A DNA stretch of 34,113 nucleotides, taken from the NCBI GenBank assembly GCA_021826315.1, contig JAKAZZ010000027.1, positions 1 through 34,113 of the forward strand, given 5' to 3'. The notes under the pieces were generated by a model. The model saw only the letters and a program-made list of their open reading frames with translations, ran no database searches and had not been told where the DNA came from. Both the position numbers and the translations under genes were made by a program. Numbering within the stretch: the stretch's first letter is position 1; each line of letters opens with the position of its first letter. The DNA is from Actinomycetes bacterium (lineage in GTDB: Bacteria > Actinomycetota > Acidimicrobiia > Acidimicrobiales > Acidimicrobiaceae). This document shows, in pieces, positions 33,663 through 34,113 of this stretch.

Positions 33663-34113
33663 ATGGTCATGAAAAGGTACCCCAAAGAACTAAAGCAAAA
33701 AGTAGTTGCAGCTCTATATGAGCTCGATAATTCAGGAGATGCTACACCTGGTGCTATCGCCAAGATTGCAAGGGATAACGGTATAAATGCAAACGTTGTC
33801 TACCAGTGGAACTCAGAGCGCAAGGCTAGTGCAAATTCAGTTAGCGATAAGATCAACAAGATCAAAGCTGTTGTTGACACAGCTGCGATGAATGAGCACG
33901 AACTCGGTTCTTGGTTGAGATCAAATGGAGTTCTAGCAGAAGATTTAGAGGAGTGGCGCAACACCCTAGAGTCAGCCTTTGACAATAAGAGTGCTGCTAA
34001 TAGGGCTCACCAGGTAGAGCTTGATAAAGAGCGCAAAGCCAGAATTCGTATTGAAGCTGAACTAGCTAGAAAAGAAAAGGCACTAGCAGAAGCTGCTGCC
34101 CTATTGGTTCTTC
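33663..34113 (+). CDS. IS3-type transposase OrfA, partial (runs off the window)
   Basis: An open frame from ATG 33663 to the window edge (150 codons, no stop). It begins MVMKRYPKELKQKVVAALYE, an HTH of the IS3/IS2 OrfA type with the recognition segment IARDNGINANVVYQWNSERK (about 37-56). It ends in the leucine-zipper-like EAELARKEKALAEAAALLVL that precedes the OrfA-OrfB junction. The middle (about 57-120) is a longer helical insert than in the smallest OrfA proteins. OrfB with the DDE domain would lie beyond the edge. No left terminal repeat was identified. Confidence 0.8.
   Translation, partial: MVMKRYPKELKQKVVAALYELDNSGDATPGAIAKIARDNGINANVVYQWNSERKASANSVSDKINKIKAVVDTAAMNEHELGSWLRSNGVLAEDLEEWRNTLESAFDNKSAANRAHQVELDKERKARIRIEAELARKEKALAEAAALLVL

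Overview
The window looks like a chromosomal segment of a moderate-GC, motile actinobacterium. The Acidimicrobiia (Acidithrix/Ferrimicrobium type) fit best, but that placement is inference; no rRNA or tRNA gene is present to settle it. Supporting signs are a class Ia nrdAB operon under both a cobalamin riboswitch and twin NrdR boxes (an arrangement known from Streptomyces), a tiny Cys-rich actinobacterial-type protein, an ECF sigma/zinc anti-sigma pair, and an apparently leaderless promoter.

Layout. 1-1240: the tail of an unidentified gene, then a PadR-type regulator with a His/Gly-rich arm and its own promoter/operator. 1426-5844: nrdA-nrdB (minus strand) with NrdR boxes, promoter, B12 riboswitch and a candidate expression platform in order. 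6348-9428: a soluble epoxide hydrolase-like enzyme, a gene-poor stretch with one doubtful ORF, and a Thr/Ser-rich exported protein. 9430-14200: an accessory segment with a phospholipase D-like enzyme, an IS4/IS1634-type transposase remnant, a GH5 glycosidase with a prepilin-type leader and a small proline-rich membrane protein. The last two resemble Patescibacteria/Saccharibacteria proteins in style and may be imports. 14311-18477: an NRAMP-related transporter with altered metal-site residues, the cysK-cysE cysteine operon, and divergently a 51-residue Cys-rich protein whose start codon overlaps a CsoR/CstR-like palindrome. 18561-23984: an acetoacetate-decarboxylase-like protein, a chemoreceptor and an ABC-F protein. 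24038-26259: a DHA2-type drug exporter divergent from its probable TetR repressor. 26301-27189: a vapBC-like toxin-antitoxin pair between 25-bp inverted repeats. 27491-32109: an ECF sigma factor, divergent zinc anti-sigma factor (with a likely 3' frameshift), a polytopic membrane-Sco fusion and an Asp-box lipoprotein. 32257-34113: a MATE exporter and the start of an IS3-type transposase.

How the genes work together. Deoxynucleotide supply by NrdAB is predicted to be switched by (d)ATP/NrdR and by cobalamin, implying a B12-dependent class II reductase elsewhere. CysE makes O-acetylserine and CysK turns it into cysteine; the neighbouring Cys-rich protein with its persulfide/copper-type operator may belong to the same sulfur or thiol-stress theme. 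The sigma/anti-sigma/Sco/lipoprotein cluster looks like an envelope redox or copper-handling module. Most intergenic ends carry clear intrinsic terminators, several of them bidirectional.
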